A program made the position numbers and the translations under genes. Shown piece after piece: positions 63,871-64,000 of a stretch of DNA of 64,000 bases. The notes under the pieces are model-generated. The model was not told where the DNA came from. It was given only the letters and a program-made list of their open reading frames with translations, and ran no database searches. The first letter of the stretch is position 1, and the number at the start of each line of letters is the position of its first letter. The stretch comes from Bacillota bacterium (GTDB lineage: Bacteria > Actinomycetota > Aquicultoria > Aquicultorales > Aquicultoraceae). The stretch is from assembly GCA_023511485.1 (NCBI GenBank), contig JAIMBH010000005.1:1-64000 (forward strand), given 5' to 3'.

Positions 63871-64000
63871 AGCTACTAGAAGCTATCTTGGCCTCAATTT
63901 CTCTTTCCCTGCGCACAGTCTGTATGCGCGCTATATCTTTCTTGATTTCTTTAATCCTCTTTGGATTGTCAAGCTGTCCGGTAGCCAGCTGAAAGCGAAG
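63869..64000 (-). CDS. rpmC: 50S ribosomal protein L29 (partial, 5' end off window)
   Basis: The 43 codons in view read [20 protein letters not shown], then [14 protein letters not shown], then IEAKIASSS. These are the L29 helix pair with the FQxATGQLxNP motif. The start is beyond 64000. Its TAG stop (63871-63869) lies in the adjacent repeat. L29 lies at the exit tunnel. The usual rplP should follow off the window. Confidence 0.95.
   Translation of the reverse strand, partial: LRFQLATGQLDNPKRIKEIKKDIARIQTVRREREIEAKIASSS

Overview
The window reads as chromosome of an anaerobic, moderate-GC bacterium of a Gram-positive lineage, most like a deep branch of Actinobacteriota. Supporting points: ecfA-ecfA-ecfT-truA directly follow rplQ; hrcA-dnaJ-prmA-rsmE and mtaB-HIT-yqeY-phoH-pgpH-ybeY-dgkA-cdd-era form conserved chains; rpsU (S21) is absent between HIT and yqeY; S14 is the zinc-binding type; an HrcA/CIRCE circuit is present; and Fe-S and radical-SAM proteins are common. 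The phylum assignment is an inference from gene order and motifs, not a search result. Almost every housekeeping gene lies on the minus strand.

Region 1 (1-4,900) is the end of an integrated element: a truncated DnaG-type primase, a small unknown protein, its own sigma-70-like factor, two small genes and a large serine recombinase. It abuts the 3' end of a tRNA-Asn(GUU) gene, and the recombinase frame runs antisense into that tRNA. The tRNA is split inside its anticodon by a 264-nt group I intron with clear P, Q, R and S elements.

Region 2 (5,000-17,000) holds a NapH/NapG-like polyferredoxin, rpoD-dnaG-dgt, a flavoprotein, an amidohydrolase, two radical-SAM proteins (one B12-dependent) and a beta-propeller lipoprotein. 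Region 3 (17,000-36,500) holds ppdK, glyS-glyQ, recO, deoC, mgtE, era, a GNAT gene, cdd, a CNNM/CBS transporter, a fused diacylglycerol kinase-PAP2 phosphatase, ybeY, pgpH, phoH, yqeY, a HIT gene and mtaB.

Region 4 (36,500-44,290) is an accessory block that separates mtaB from rsmE. It holds an orphan LuxR-type response regulator and a three-gene redox operon: an AhpD-like CMD protein, a YHS protein and a dihydrolipoamide-dehydrogenase/MerA-like flavoprotein. In the flavoprotein an in-frame TGA sits exactly at the first redox-active cysteine and is followed by a perfect bacterial-SECIS-like hairpin, making it a strong candidate selenoprotein. The block also has a glycogen-debranching gene broken by an amber codon and a frameshift, a zinc dehydrogenase truncated at a REP-like repeat element, an ArsR-thioredoxin operon with a palindromic operator, and a MerA C-terminal remnant.

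Region 5 (44,290-64,000) holds rsmE, prmA, dnaJ, hrcA (CIRCE), truA, the ECF transporter energising module, and the alpha and spc ribosomal operons from rplQ back to a partial rpmC. Many intergenic gaps across the window, even inside ribosomal operons, contain long imperfect palindromes built from degenerate short repeats. At least five sequence families recur.
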